DNA from: Zea mays
Lineage: Eukaryota > Streptophyta > Magnoliopsida > Poales > Poaceae
Assembly (NCBI RefSeq): GCF_902167145.1
Contig: NC_050104.1
Span: 7,958,001-8,022,000, forward strand
Direction: 5' to 3'
Length of the DNA stretch: 64,000 nt
How positions within the stretch are numbered: the stretch's first letter is position 1; every line of letters starts with the position of its first letter. The notes under the pieces are model-generated. The model was given only the letters and a program-made list of their open reading frames with translations. It had not been told where the DNA came from and did no database searches. The translations under genes were made by a program, and so were the position numbers. Shown in pieces: positions 11,481 to 23,265 of the stretch.

Positions 11481-12500
11481 ATGGCTCGACTTAGACACAC
11501 TGCTCGTAAGTCGGTGATTCCTTTCCTGCCGTCTCGCCTTGCGGAGCGTCCTCTGCGCCGCACCGTGTCCGGTCAGTCGAGTCACCTGGAGAGGCTGCAC
11601 CACCGCCTGCGTGAGGAGCAGGAGCGCCAGCGTCAGCACAGGGAGCAGCAGGGCTCTTCCTCCCCACCTGAGCAGGAGGTGGAGTCCGTGAGGCGCCGCT
11701 CCTCTGTTCCCCAGCTGGAGGCGCCCCCTGCACCACCGCGGGACGCCCCGGCTGTTGGAGGAGCTACTGGAGGAGGTCCTGGAGGAGACCCCGACGACGA
11801 CGACTCAGACCACAGCACGGAGTCCTCTGAGCCGCAGGAGGCGGAAGGATGGGTCGCCCGACCCATCACCCGTGACGCCGCTCGCGGTTGTCACTTCCAC
11901 GACGCACTCGACACCTTGCTGCGCCAGGCTTTCGACCGGCACACCTAGTCGATCGAGTATCGTTGTGTAGTCTACCAGCACAGTCGCGGGAGGTACCCGG
12001 ACCGCTGGGAGGCTACCTGCCTAGTTCGCCGTCCGGAGGATGACCTCCGGGGTGCGAAGGCCGTTTCGGAGCACTACTCCATCTCCGAGAGGGACACTAC
12101 AGAGGCGGCTATGCAGGATGCAGCACGGCGTGCACTTTCCCAGTACTGTTCCTTGTTCGGTGGGGTGGCCGACGGTCTTAACCTTAGGTACTACCCCCGC
12201 CGTCCTACTGGCAGCACCGAGAGTGTGGTTGTCTCACCTGTTGGTGAGGATAACCCTAGGTTGAGCAGCACAGTCAACCTAGTCGCGGTGCTTAACACTG
12301 AGCTGGATCACTCTCTGGACGAGCTGAGCAGGGCTCGAACGGAGATTGCTGAGTTGCGTGCTGAGCTAGCAGAGCGCCGCCACCAGGAGGGTGGTTCTCC
12401 CGCTCCTGTTGGGACTCAGCACCCATACCGCTCGCCACCACGTGGTCACCACACTTATGGTTCCCCTGCCTGTAAGACCAGGATAGATCTGGATCCTTAG
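11481..12500 (+). pseudogene. Extra ORF upstream of gag in the chromovirus, one internal stop
   Basis: A 340-codon frame starting MARLRHTARK and running to 12500, interrupted only by TAG at 11946-11948. It is rich in Arg, Glu, Gln, Pro and Ser. The second half has a short helical, coiled-coil-like stretch (LDHSLDELSRARTEIAELRA, about 12301-12360). I recognise no domain. I recall extra ORFs before gag in some grass Gypsy elements, but their function is unknown. The ATG sits directly after a splice-acceptor-like tcttttgtag, and gag shows the same arrangement. The frame staying open apart from one stop suggests it was coding until recently. Confidence 0.6.
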
Positions 12501-12902
12501 ATCGTTAGCGTCGGGGTTTGTAATAATCCTTAAGTCAGATGTCTCAGTCTTAGATAGTCAGTTTAGTTTGCTTACCAGTTGCTTCCATTCAGTTTAGTTT
12601 GCTTATTAGTTGCTTACATGCTTGTTATGATGAACTTGTGCTGGATTTGAATCTTTGTAATGACTGTAGCCAACATGTGGGTTTCCCCTACAGTTTGGCT
12701 TAGCTAGTAATGTTAATGAAGTCAGTTGTTTAGTTGGGAAACCATTTACTTCTACTTTCCTTTTTATCTGAGAAGCTGTGTTGAATCATAATGAGGATCA
12801 GTGAAGCTCTTTATTCACTCAGTGTCATGAAGAATTCTGTATTCCCTTTTCTTATGCTGAAGGATTGTAAGATCAATGCTGATGTATGAATGTCTCCCAC
12901 AG

Positions 12903-14348
12903 ATGTCTGACAATAGGCGTCGATGCAACAGGCGTGCTCAGCAAGAGCAGCGTGCCCAGCAGGAGGAACATCAGAGGCAGCCTCCCCCGCCACCCCCGAT
13001 GACAGTGGAGCAGATGTTTTTGATGCAGACTCAGGCAGTGCAGGCTATTGGGCAGACTCTGGCAGCCATGCAGCAGGCTCAACAGCAACCCCAACCCCCG
13101 TTGCAAGTGCAGATGCCCCAGATGCCACGGGATAAGCGTGGCGAGTTCATGAGAGGGCACCCTCCTACCTTCGCCCATTCTGCTGACCCCATGGATGCAG
13201 AAGACTGGTTGCGTGCAGTGGAAAGGGAACTGCGCACCGCCCAATGTGACGACAGGGAGAAGGTCCTGTATGGTCCCCGCCAGCTAAGGGGGGCAACCCA
13301 GTCCTGGTGGGAGTCCTACCTTGCTACCCATGCTGACCCTGAAGCTATCACTTGGGAGGAATTCAGCGAGAGTTTCCGTCGGTACCATGTTCCAGAGGGA
13401 CTGATGATCGTGAAGAAAGAGGAGTTCTTGGCTCTGAGGCAGGGACCCCTGTCTGTTAGTGAATACAGGGACAGGTTTCTGTAGCTATCTCGTTATGCAC
13501 CTGAAGACGTCAACACTGATGCTAAAAGGCAGTACAGGTTCATGAGGGGTTTGGTGGATCCCCTGCATTACCAGCTGATGAACCACACCTTCCCCACCTT
13601 CCAGCACCTGATCGATAGGGCGATCATGACCGAGAGAAAGCGCAAGGATATGGAAGATCGGAAGCGCAAGATGAACGGACCACAGTCCGGGAGCATCAGC
13701 CGCCCCCGCTTCTCAGGCAGTTCATCTCAACAAGGCAAGCATGGTCACCCACAGGGATATCAGCATCAGAGTCAGCGTCCGCATCAGCAGCCGTTTCAGA
13801 GGCAGTATCCACAGCAGCAGCAGTATCGTCAGAACAGCCAGCAGGGAGGTAACCAGTATCAGAGGCAGAACAACCAGGCACCTCGCCTTCCTGCCCCAGC
13901 AGCAAATCAGAGCAACCAAGCAGCCCCAGCACAAGGAGGAGGCAGAGGATGTTTCCACTGTGGAGAACAAGGCCACTGGGCGATGCAGTGCCCAAAGAAG
14001 ATGGCGCAGCAGCAGACCAACCCCAATGTTCCAACAAGGCAAGGTGTACCTCAACAGGCAGCAGGTAATCGTGGCCAAGCGTACAACCATGGGAAGGTGA
14101 ACCACTTGGAGGCCGAAGCGATCCAGGATGCACCAGATGTGGCAGTAGGTATGTTCTCAGTCGAATCTCATCCCGCAAAAGTGCTATTTGATACTGGTGC
14201 AACTCATTCATTTGTCACTGCAATATGGGTAGAAATGCATAACATCTCAGTAGAGGCAATGATGCCGCCCATGAGGATTAATTCGGTTGGTGGTAAAGTG
14301 CAAGCAGATAGAATATGCTCAAATATAAGGGTGGAAATAAGGGGATAG
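12903..14348 (+). pseudogene. gag: Chromovirus gag and protease, broken
   Basis: Gag begins MSDNRRRCNRRAQQ with a Gln/Pro-rich N-terminus. The Gag core (about 13140-13560) contains WWESYLATH and ITWEEFSESFRR. A Gln-rich stretch follows, then a CCHC knuckle CFHCGEQGHWAMQC at about 13950-13990. The aspartic protease motif LFDTGATHSF is near 14190. TAG at 13482-13484 breaks Gag in mid-core. A one-base loss near 14343 throws the frame out just after the protease, so RT is read in another frame. The ATG follows a splice-acceptor-like ctcccacag. Product not functional as it stands. Confidence 0.88.
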
Positions 14349-17300
14349 GGTTCCCCAGTGATCTAATAGTAATAGACACCCTTGAAGTAGATGTCATCCT
14401 AGGGATGAATTGGTTAATGAAATATGAAGCGAAGGTTAGCTGTGACAAGAGGACCGTAACATTGAAGTCTCCACTCGAAGAGAAAGTAGTGGCTGAGCTA
14501 AGGATGCCTAAATCAGCGGAGGGAGATTGTCACCAGATTTCAGTTGATAGTAAGGAGGCCAAACCGCTTGAGGCTATCAAGGTTGTGTCAGACTTTCTAG
14601 ATGTGTTTCCCGAGGAGCTAACGGGCATGCCACCCGAGAGAAAAGTCGAATTTGCCATAGAGCTTATCCCTGGTACCGCCCCCATTTCCAAAAGAGCCTA
14701 TCGAGTGTCTGGACCAGAATTGGTGGAACTCAAGAAGCAGATTGATGAGCTATTAGAAAAGGGTTACATCAGGCCAAGTACCTCGCCTTGGGCCGCTCCA
14801 GTATTGTTTGTAGAGAAGAAAGATGGTACCAAAAGGATGTGCATAGATTACAGAGCCCTGAATGAAGTCACTATTAAGAACAAGTACCCTCTGCCGAGAA
14901 TAGACGATCTGTTTGACCAACTCAGAGGTGCCAGCGTATTCTCGAAGATAGATCTGAGGTCAGGTTACCACCAACTCAGAATCCGACCCTCGGACATACC
15001 AAAGACAGCATTCATCACCAAGTATGGGTTATATGAGTATACAGTTATGTCCTTTGGTTTGACAAATGCACCAGCCTTCTTTATGTATCTGATGAACAGT
15101 GTGTTCATGGACTACCTAGACAAGTTTGTGGTAGTGTTCATCGACGACATTCTCATATATTCCAAAAGTGAGGAAGAACATGTGGAGCATTTGAAGATGG
15201 TATTGCAAAGGCTACGAGAGCATCAGTTGTATGCCAAGCTGAGTAAATGCGAGTTCTGGATTCATGAAGTCTTGTTTCTGGGTCACATCATAAACCAAGA
15301 TGGGTTAGCTGGGGATCCAAAGAAAGTAGCAGATATCCTGAATTGGAAGGCACCGAAGGATGTTCGTGGGATCAAGAGCTTCATTGGAATGGCCGGATAC
15401 TATAGGCGTTTCATTGAAGGCTTTTCAAAGATTGCTAGGCCAATGACAGCGTTACTAGCGAATAAAGTTGAGTTTAAGTGGACCCAAAAGTGTCAAGAAG
15501 CATTTGAAGAACTGAAGAATAGATTGACTACAGCACCTGTGTTAGTTCTGCCTGATGTTCACAAGCCATTCTCGGTGTACTGCGATGCTTCTTACACCGG
15601 ATTGGGATGTGTGCTAATGCAAGAAGGAAGAGTTGTAGCATACTCATCTCGACAGCTGAAGATCCATGAGAAGAATTACCCCACACACGACCTAGAGTTG
15701 GCAGCAGTGGTTCATGCCCTAAAGACATGGAGACATTACCTGTATGGACAGAAATGCGACATCTACACAGATCACAAGAGTCTGAAATACATATTCACCC
15801 AGTCAGAGTTAAACATGAGGCAACGAAGATGGTTGGAATTGATCAAAGACTACGAGTTGGAGATACATTACCATCCAGGCAAAGCCAATGTTGTTGCAGA
15901 TGCTCTGAGCAGGAAGAGTCAAGTCAATATGATGGCCACGTACTCAATGTCATATGAGTTAGCCAAAGAGTTCGACAGATTGAGTCTTGGTTTTCTGAAC
16001 AGTACACAAGGAGTAACAGTGGAATTAGAGCCCACCCTAGAACGGGAGATCAAAGAAGGGCAGAAGGATGATGAAAACATCAACAATATCCGGCAGCTGA
16101 TCTTAGAAGGAAGAGGCAAAGACTTTCGAGAGGATGAAGAGGGAGCAATATGGTTCAAGGACCGATTGTGTGTTCCCGACATCAAACCTATTCGGGAGCT
16201 GATCCTAAAGGAAGCTCATGAGATAGCCTACTCCATACACCCTGGAAGTGAAAAGATGTATCAGGATTTAAAAAGGAGATTTTGGTGGTATGGCATGAAA
16301 AGAGAAATCGCAGAATATGTCGCCATCTGTGATAGCTGTCAAAGAACCAAAGCGGAGCATCAAAGGCCCGCCGGATTGTTGCAGCCATTGCGGATTCCTC
16401 AGTGGAAGTGGGATGAGATCGGGATGGATTTTATAGTGGGCCTACCTCGTACCCGGGCCGGCTATGATTCCATCTGGGTGGTTGTGGACCGCTTAACAAA
16501 GGTAGCCCATTTTATACCTGTGAAGACAACGTACACCGGAGCAGCGTTAGCTGAGTTATACATGTCTCGGATAGTCTGCCTTCATGGTGTGCCGAAGAAG
16601 ATAGTGTCAGATCGAGGAACACAGTTTACCTCTCATTTTTGGCAGCAGCTACAAGAAGCTTTGGGCACACATTTGAACTTCAGCTCGGCTTATCACCCAC
16701 AGACAGACGGTCAGACTGAAAGAACTAATCAGATCCTAGAAGATATGCTGAGAGCCTGTGCGTTGCAAGACAAGTAAGGATGGGACAAAAGGTTACCTTA
16801 CGCAGAATTTTCCTACAACAATAGTTACCAGGCCAGCTTGAAGATGTCACCGTTTCAGGCGCTCTATGGACGGAGTTGTAGGACTCCGCTGCATTGGGAC
16901 CAGCCTGGAGAGAGACAGGTGTTTGGCCCCGACATTTTGCTTGAAGCCGAAGAGAATATCAAAATGGTTCGGGAGAATCTGAAGATAGCACAATCAAGGC
17001 AGCGAAGCTATGCGGACAGAAGGAGAAGAGAACTGAGTTTTGAAGTGGGAGACTACGTCTATCTGAAGGTGTCACCTATCAGAGGAGTCAGAAGGTTCGG
17101 AGTCAAAGGCAAGCTAGCACCCCGGTACGTTGGACCATACCAGATTCAAGCAAAGCGTGGAGAAGTAGCCTATCAACTCAACCTACCAGAAAGTTTGTCG
17201 GCAGTGCACAATGTGTTCCACGTGTCGCAATTGAAGAAGTGTCTGCGAGTACCAGAAGAACAGTTGCCAGTGGAGGACTTGGAAGTCCAAGAGGATCTGA

Positions 17301-17473
17301 CCTATATAGAGAAGCCAACGCAGATTCTGGAGTTTGCAGACAGAGTCACCCGGAGGAGCACCATCAGAATGTGCAAAGTCAGATGGGGCCACCACTCTGA
17401 GGAAGAAGCAACCTGGGAACGAGAAGATGATCTGAAAGCCAAATACCCCGAACTCTTTGCTGACCAACCCTGA
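14349..17473 (+). pseudogene. pol: Chromovirus pol with chromodomain, one nonsense codon
   Basis: RT-RNase H-integrase-chromodomain polyprotein; its frame is already open from 14315. RT has the FIDD active site at about 15138-15149. RNase H has the [19 protein letters not shown] and [10 protein letters not shown] motifs. Integrase has an HHCC finger ([11 protein letters not shown]) and the D, D, E residues in [15 protein letters not shown] and QTERTNQ. TAA at 16775-16777 falls inside integrase; the same frame resumes and ends at 17473. The C-terminus ends in a chromodomain (KVRWGHHSEEEATWEREDDL), a module that in chromoviruses directs integration to particular chromatin. RT and integrase catalytic residues are all present despite the stop. 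Confidence 0.92.
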
Positions 17474-17494
17474 ATCTCGGGGCGAGATTCTTTT

Positions 17495-17506
17495 AAGGGG
17501 AATAGG
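17495..17506 (+). other. Polypurine tract of the chromovirus
   Basis: AAGGGGAATAGG just upstream of the 3' LTR start at 17509; the usual plus-strand DNA primer site. Confidence 0.7.
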
Positions 17507-17508
17507 TT

Positions 17509-20500
17509 TGTAACACCCTGAATTTGGGGTATAAAAATTTCTTTGCTCGTATTCAAAAATTCAGGTGTTACTTCTCTCTTCACATCTTCCCCAAACTCCT
17601 CCTTCTCCTTTTTATAGAAGAAGAGTGGTTATTTTTAAGTGTAAAGGTAATTATAATCTAGTAGAAAAGAGAACAATGGCTGTTGCATCATGTTAGAAAG
17701 CATTTGTTCTTTTTGGTTGATGAATGAGTTGCTCAATCTTTCATCTAATTATTTATTTTCGCATAGTGTCAAACTGAAATAAATAGAAAAGAGAAAGAAA
17801 AAATAAAAGAAAAGGAAAAACAGATTTCAGCCCAGCCCCCCTTCCATGGCCCAGCCGGCCCACCGCGCCAGCCCCCCCTTCCCCCCTCTTTCTCCCCCCC
17901 CCTCCCCGCTCGGCCCAACTCCCGGCCTTCCCCCCCCCCCCTCGCGCCAGAACCCCCCCTCGCGGGCCCGCGCACGCCGCAGCCCACCCCAGCTCCCGCG
18001 GCGGCCCAGCGCGCCATTCCCCCCCCCCCCCCCGCCAGCCCAGCGCGCGCGCGCTCTAGTCCCAGCCCAGCCGCGCCCCAGCCCAGGTCTCCGCGCGCGT
18101 AGCGCGCACGCAGCCGCGCGTGGACGCCCAGCGCCGCCGCCGCTCCAGCCGGGCCCGCGCGTCAGAAGCTTGCGCGCTGTGCTTCTTCCAAATCGGAACG
18201 CCTGTGCGAATTTCCAGAGAAGAAAACCGCCCGCGCGCAGTTTTCTTCGCTAGTTGCGCACGATTTCTTCCACCCGTTGTCCAGTTTTCTCGCCACGAAC
18301 GCCCACGACCCCCTGCGCAGTTCTCGCCATTGCTGCTTCGCCTCGCCGATCTGCCGCCGGAGCCTCGCCTCGCCCCCGCTCTCTGCGTCCCCGTCGCCGG
18401 AGTGCCGCGCCCCGCTGCGGCCGTCGTCGTGCGCGCCGCCGAGGTGAGCCCGCCCCATCCTCTCTCTCCTTTCCCATTCTTCCTCCCCCGCCGTACGCGT
18501 CTGCTGCGTACCCGTAGCCCCTCGTCGCGCCGTTTCACTTCGCCGGCGAGACCTCGCTCAGTCGCTGCCCGGCGTCGCGGTCAGGGGGACCTGCGCAGCG
18601 ACTCGTCCCTGCCGCGGACTCCCCTCCGGCCAGCGTGCAGCCCAGCTCCCTTGTGCGCGACTGAACTCCCTGCTGTCGCGGCCTGCAGCGCGCAGCAAGC
18701 CCGATCCCCCGACGTGCAGACCCCGCGCGCCCTCGCCTCGTCCCTGCGTGCAGCGGCCGAGTAGCTGCGCACTCGGCGCGCTCAGACCCGTCCCCATGCC
18801 GCGCAGCCCAAGCTCAGCGCGCACTCGCAGCACGCCCAGCCGCGTTGACGTTTAGCGCAGTAGCAGCCGTTCGCCGTCGAACCTCGCCCTTGTGCGTCGC
18901 AACTGCGTTGCTGCGCGCTCGCCGCTGCCCAGCTCGCCCCGGCCGTTCGTCTACCATCGCCGTGCCTCGCTACAGTTATCTAGCGCATTGCGTACTCGTC
19001 AGTCTCGCGCGCGCAATTTCGCACGTAATCACGGGTATCGCGCGCGCCGTCGTCATTGTTTGTAGAATCCTCGCAAGTAGTTTACGTCAACTAAATTGAA
19101 CTTAGAAATATAATTTTCGCGTTTAAACGTAATATAGGTTGTTCGTCGTCACGTCATTAATTAGCCGCGGTTTGCTAATTATTTAATGTGTCGTGCGTCG
19201 CGCAACTAGTGCGCGCGCTCGCGTTTGCTTGCGCGCAGTGCGTCGACGGGACTCCGTCTACGTTCGCCTACCCTTCGTCTACCCCTAGACGACTCTCGTC
19301 TACCCCCCCTGTCTACCCCTCGTCTAACCCCGTGCTCGTTCGTGTCGTTCGCCATCGCCCGCGCGTCGCGCAATAAATCGTCGCGTGCTGTCCGCGCGCG
19401 TTGTGCGTGCTGTTCACACGTGTCGTCGTGCGTTTTACGCACGCTAATGATTCATCTCACCTAGAATAGCTCGCGCTAAGTAAATATATATTTAAGCAAC
19501 GGTTATTCGAACAACACACTAATCGGGACTAAGTAGTAATTTTACTCGGCATGTGATTATTGTCTGTTAATATGATTAAGCCGAATTAAATATTATAATT
19601 CATATTCGCTTAGTATACATGTGATATCCCTCGACCGTAGTATCAGTCGTCTCGGTTCCGTTCTCGCGTAGTCGTAGATGTGAATTCTTTGTCGCGTGCA
19701 TATTTATTTGATCTATACTGTTGTATGGTGTACTGTTTTCTACCATTTCAAGAATGTTGGATGTATGTTTGCACTCGCGTAGATATCGGGTCGTTCGTGG
19801 AGTCTGAGGGAATTGCAGGAGAAGACCCTGAGCAGCAGCAGCTTGGTGAAGGCAAGTGTCCTCTGACCCATTATGTCCTATTCACTTATAATTCACTTTC
19901 CCGCAGTATTTTATTGAAATCTAAGGATTGACTAGCTTTATACTTTACCTTATCCTTGATGACCTTTTGAGTGATTATGGTTAGCATTTTGCTATTGCCT
20001 TAATTTAATCAATGAACATGATGTGACTATTTATGATACGATACTGTTATCCTGATTATACTGTTGATCTTGTGATACTCTAGGGGGCTCAGGCTGTTTC
20101 CTGAGTACCTCTCCGTAAGGACCTGTCCGTTGAGAGACCACCCGGGATAACAGTGCAACCATGAGGGTGGAATGGGGTGCCCTTAGCTAATTAATTAGAG
20201 GAACTAGAAGTGTAGTTGCTTCGCCGTCGTGCCGTCAATGGGGTCCAGGCACAGTGCTTGCTCTGCCGAGGCTGAGTGCCGAGGTTCTTTCGTTTTGTTT
20301 TTTAGTCACCCTCCTGCGGGGAGAGGTACTGTGTTTATCAAACTGGAGAAACCTAACGGGCAGCTATGACCTCTAGGGAATCTTTGTAAAGGCTTCGTAG
20401 TGAATCCCTGGCCATTCACCTTGGGAGTGAATAAGGGTCTTGCAAGCCCGGGCTAGAGAGGGAATCACGGCTCATGGGTAAAGTGTGCGACCTCTGCAGA

Positions 20501-21170
20501 GGGTAGTGAAACTGGTATATCAGTTGTGCTCACGGTTAAGAGCAGCCTTGGGATCCTCTTTGATTAGAGATACGAATGGTTCGAGATACAATGGTTCTAT
20601 TAATGTTGTTGGTTCGATGATGATCGTGATGTTTCCTCGACGAGGAAACGACTCAGGGTATGGTAATTTAATAAAACTTGGCTCCTACTAATAATAAATA
20701 CATGACCAACTAAAAGCAACTGCTTGAGCCTAACCCCACATAAAGCTAGTCCACTTCAGCCAAACGGGGCATTTGCTGAGTACGTTGATGTGTACTCATC
20801 CTTGCTTTACCACAAAACACCAGGTTGTCCACATTGCAACCACTGCTCAGGAGAAGACGAAGTCGTGGAAGGAGACTTCCAGGAGTTCCAAGACTACGAC
20901 GAGTTTTAGGTGTGGGTTGGCGGCAACCCCCAGTCAGCTGCCTGTGAAGGCCTTATCTTTACTGCGTTTCGCTAGCACTTTGATTTAACTGTTAAGTTGA
21001 TGACTATGTGGATGTCTATGACTCTGTGATGTAATAAGTTAATACCCTTTTATGTTATTATTCGAGCACTGTGCGATGATGTTCATTTATGTAATCGCTG
21101 TGTACGTGAATTCTGATCCTGGCACGTACATAGTTCGCATTCGGTTTGCCTTCTGAAACCGGGTGTGACA
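17509..21170 (+). repeat. Chromovirus 3' LTR (3662 bp)
   Basis: Near-identical to 7576-11223. Length differences come mainly from shorter poly-C runs and small insertions (for example near 18060 and 18160). It is followed by the TSD gaggg. Confidence 0.93.
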
Positions 21171-22594
21171 GAGGGACTCCTACGCCTCCGGGATACGGAT
21201 ACCTCACTCATCACCTTCTGCGATAAGTAACTCACGTTCGGATAAGCGATTCCGCGGACCGAACAAGTCTTCACGCTCGAAAGCTCCTCTGCCGAAGCGA
21301 TTCTTCGGGCCTTCTCGACTACGTCGGTGACAGAACCCCATGGACGGGCAAGAGCACGTGTAAGCGGCAAGGCCGACCGAGCCGAGGGATTCCTATGCCT
21401 CTGGGATACGGATACCTCACTCATCACCTTCCGTGAAGAGCAACTCTCGCTCGCACAGACAATTCTGTCACCGACGGAAAAGTCCAGATACTCGAAACAA
21501 GAGGAAAAGAAGCGCAGCTTTACAACACGTCGAGGGTGTGTTTGGGCCTCGGCGACCGTAGAAAACACACGCTACAAGATGATCCGATCCTGCAGGCCCA
21601 GATCTTGACAGTTGAAGGGAGCAGCAGCACCCTCGGCATCGACTACACTTTTGGCGAGGTCCGACCTAGCCTCGGACGTCGACGCGGTCCGAGGATCTCC
21701 ACTCTGAAGGACGACATCATCATCACGCCCGGGCCATCGCCGCCAGGGTCCTCTTCAAGAATCCGGCTCGAGCAGGCGGCTCGGCTAGTCACCCCGAGGC
21801 CTCGGCCAGCTGTCCCCCGAAGGCATCAGCCCGGCCCGAGGCCTCGGCAGATCAACTCCGGCGTCGGTCCCGCTAACGGACGACCCGGCCAGGCTTCGGC
21901 CGACCAAGTCTTCTTTTCGAGCCAACTCTACCTCTGTCCGTGCTGACACCGCTACCCCTGGCTTCGGCTCATCGAAGAGCGGCCGAGGGGTTCCTTTAAC
22001 TAAGCAAGAGAAGCCTCGGACAGCAAGGCCGACCGAGCCGAGGGACTCCTACGCCTCCGGGATACGGATACCTCACTCGTCACCTTTGCACGGGGCGACT
22101 CGCGCTTGGTGAAGCGGTTCAGACAACCAACAGGCGAGTCTTAGTGCTCGAAGATGAGGAAAAAACACGGCTCCGCGCCAAAAATACACACACGTTCAGG
22201 CCCCGACAGCCACAATGAACAAAAGACCGGCATTCAAGGTGCCATTACAAACGGAACTCCGGTTCCACCTCCGCAGGTATGAACAACCCCACTCGATGGG
22301 GGGGCCTGCGGAGCAACAGAAGACCGACGGGCGGCTCGCCGACGCCCGCTCCGGCAGCAACGACAACAGCCCCCGCTCCGGGTGGCAAAACTGCAGCAGC
22401 GATGGACTCAGGGCGGACGCTGCTGCAACCTTGCCCTCGCCCACGCCGACGCTCGAGGGGCGAGGACAAGTACAAAGAGCCGGAGGCCCGAAGCGCGGAT
22501 GGTGGCGGTGATCCCGTCGGCAACGGGGACTTCTCGAGCCGCCTCCACCTCAGCACTGACGACAGGGGCCGTCAGCCCTCCGGCAGATCCCCAC

Positions 22595-23230
22595 TCAGAT
22601 CCTTCCGGACGAGTAGGGCACCGACCTCCGCGTGGAGGCGCCGTACCGGTGCAAAGGCAGGACCGCCCCAGAACACGAACGCCGCCCTGGCAGCGCGCGA
22701 CATCTTGGGTGGTCCTCCCGGGCGCACGGCGCGACAACCGCCTTCGCGGCAGGGGGGGCACCGAGAGCCAAGCCGGCGAGCCCAACGCGCTGAGGCTGAC
22801 GACGCCCGTCGTCGACCAGCCCCGCGTTGTCGAAGTCCGCCCCTCTCATAGGGCCAGTGAGCGCCCTCTCCCTCGAACGCTGAAGGAGAGGCTGACCCAC
22901 GAAACCGCGCGGGAGGTAGAGCTCCGGCTCAGCCCGGCCTCCACCCCAGCGAGGATGATGAACATCCTTGAAGCTGAGGGTGGGACCAAGATCGCAGCCC
23001 GGCTTGCTTCTCCCCACCCAGGGCCTGGTGGTCACCGTCTCGGGTGACCACCGGCGAGGGGATGCAGCCGGGCTGACTGATGAAAATCCTTGAAGCCGAA
23101 CGATGGCTGAAAGGTACCAACTCCCGCGGAGTTGCGTTCCTCCAACGACAAAGCGGAAGGACTGCGGGCATCCCCCATCCAGGGGCTCGGAAGGTGGAAA
23201 GACACGATGCATAAGGGAGCGCGAAGACAT
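22595..23230 (-). CDS. Antisense ORF inside Huck-1 (conserved start)
   Basis: A 211-codon frame starting MSSRSLMHRVFPPS on the strand opposite to the element. A TATA-like TTTAAAAGG lies about 25-35 bp upstream (minus strand, 23265-23255). The first roughly 50 residues align closely with the plus-strand ORF at 36451 in Huck-2, after which the two diverge. No known domain is recognised. Antisense genes are known in the related maize element Grande; whether this ORF is translated is unknown. It could instead be only a conserved untranslated antisense RNA. Confidence 0.35.
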   Translation of the reverse strand: MSSRSLMHRVFPPSEPLDGGCPQSFRFVVGGTQLRGSWYLSAIVRLQGFSSVSPAASPRRWSPETVTTRPWVGRSKPGCDLGPTLSFKDVHHPRWGGGRAEPELYLPRGFVGQPLLQRSRERALTGPMRGADFDNAGLVDDGRRQPQRVGLAGLALGAPPAAKAVVAPCAREDHPRCRALPGRRSCSGAVLPLHRYGASTRRSVPYSSGRI

Positions 23231-23254
23231 GGTCGCCTTTCAAGGGGTCACCCT

Positions 23255-23265
23255 CCTTTTAAAGG
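23255..23265 (-). promoter_or_regulatory. TATA-like box for the Huck-1 antisense unit
   Basis: ccttttaaagg on the plus strand, about 25 bp before the antisense ATG at 23230. Huck-2 has the same box and spacing at 36416-36424. Inference only. Confidence 0.4.

Larger units (their letters stand above)
7576..21170 (+). mobile_element. Tekay/Del-type chromovirus (Ty3/Gypsy) nested in Huck-1
   Basis: Complete LTR retrotransposon with 3.65 kb LTRs beginning TGTAACACCCTG and ending GTGTGACA. It is flanked by the TSD gaggg at 7571-7575 and 21171-21175. Order: 5' LTR, Met-type primer site, extra ORF, gag, pol with a C-terminal chromodomain, polypurine tract, 3' LTR. The chromodomain and RT type place it with chromoviruses; the long LTRs fit maize Tekay/Prem1/Xilon-like families, but I cannot choose among them. 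I counted about 25 substitutions between the LTRs (about 0.7 percent), apart from indels in poly-C runs. At least four reading-frame lesions make it non-autonomous. Confidence 0.93.
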
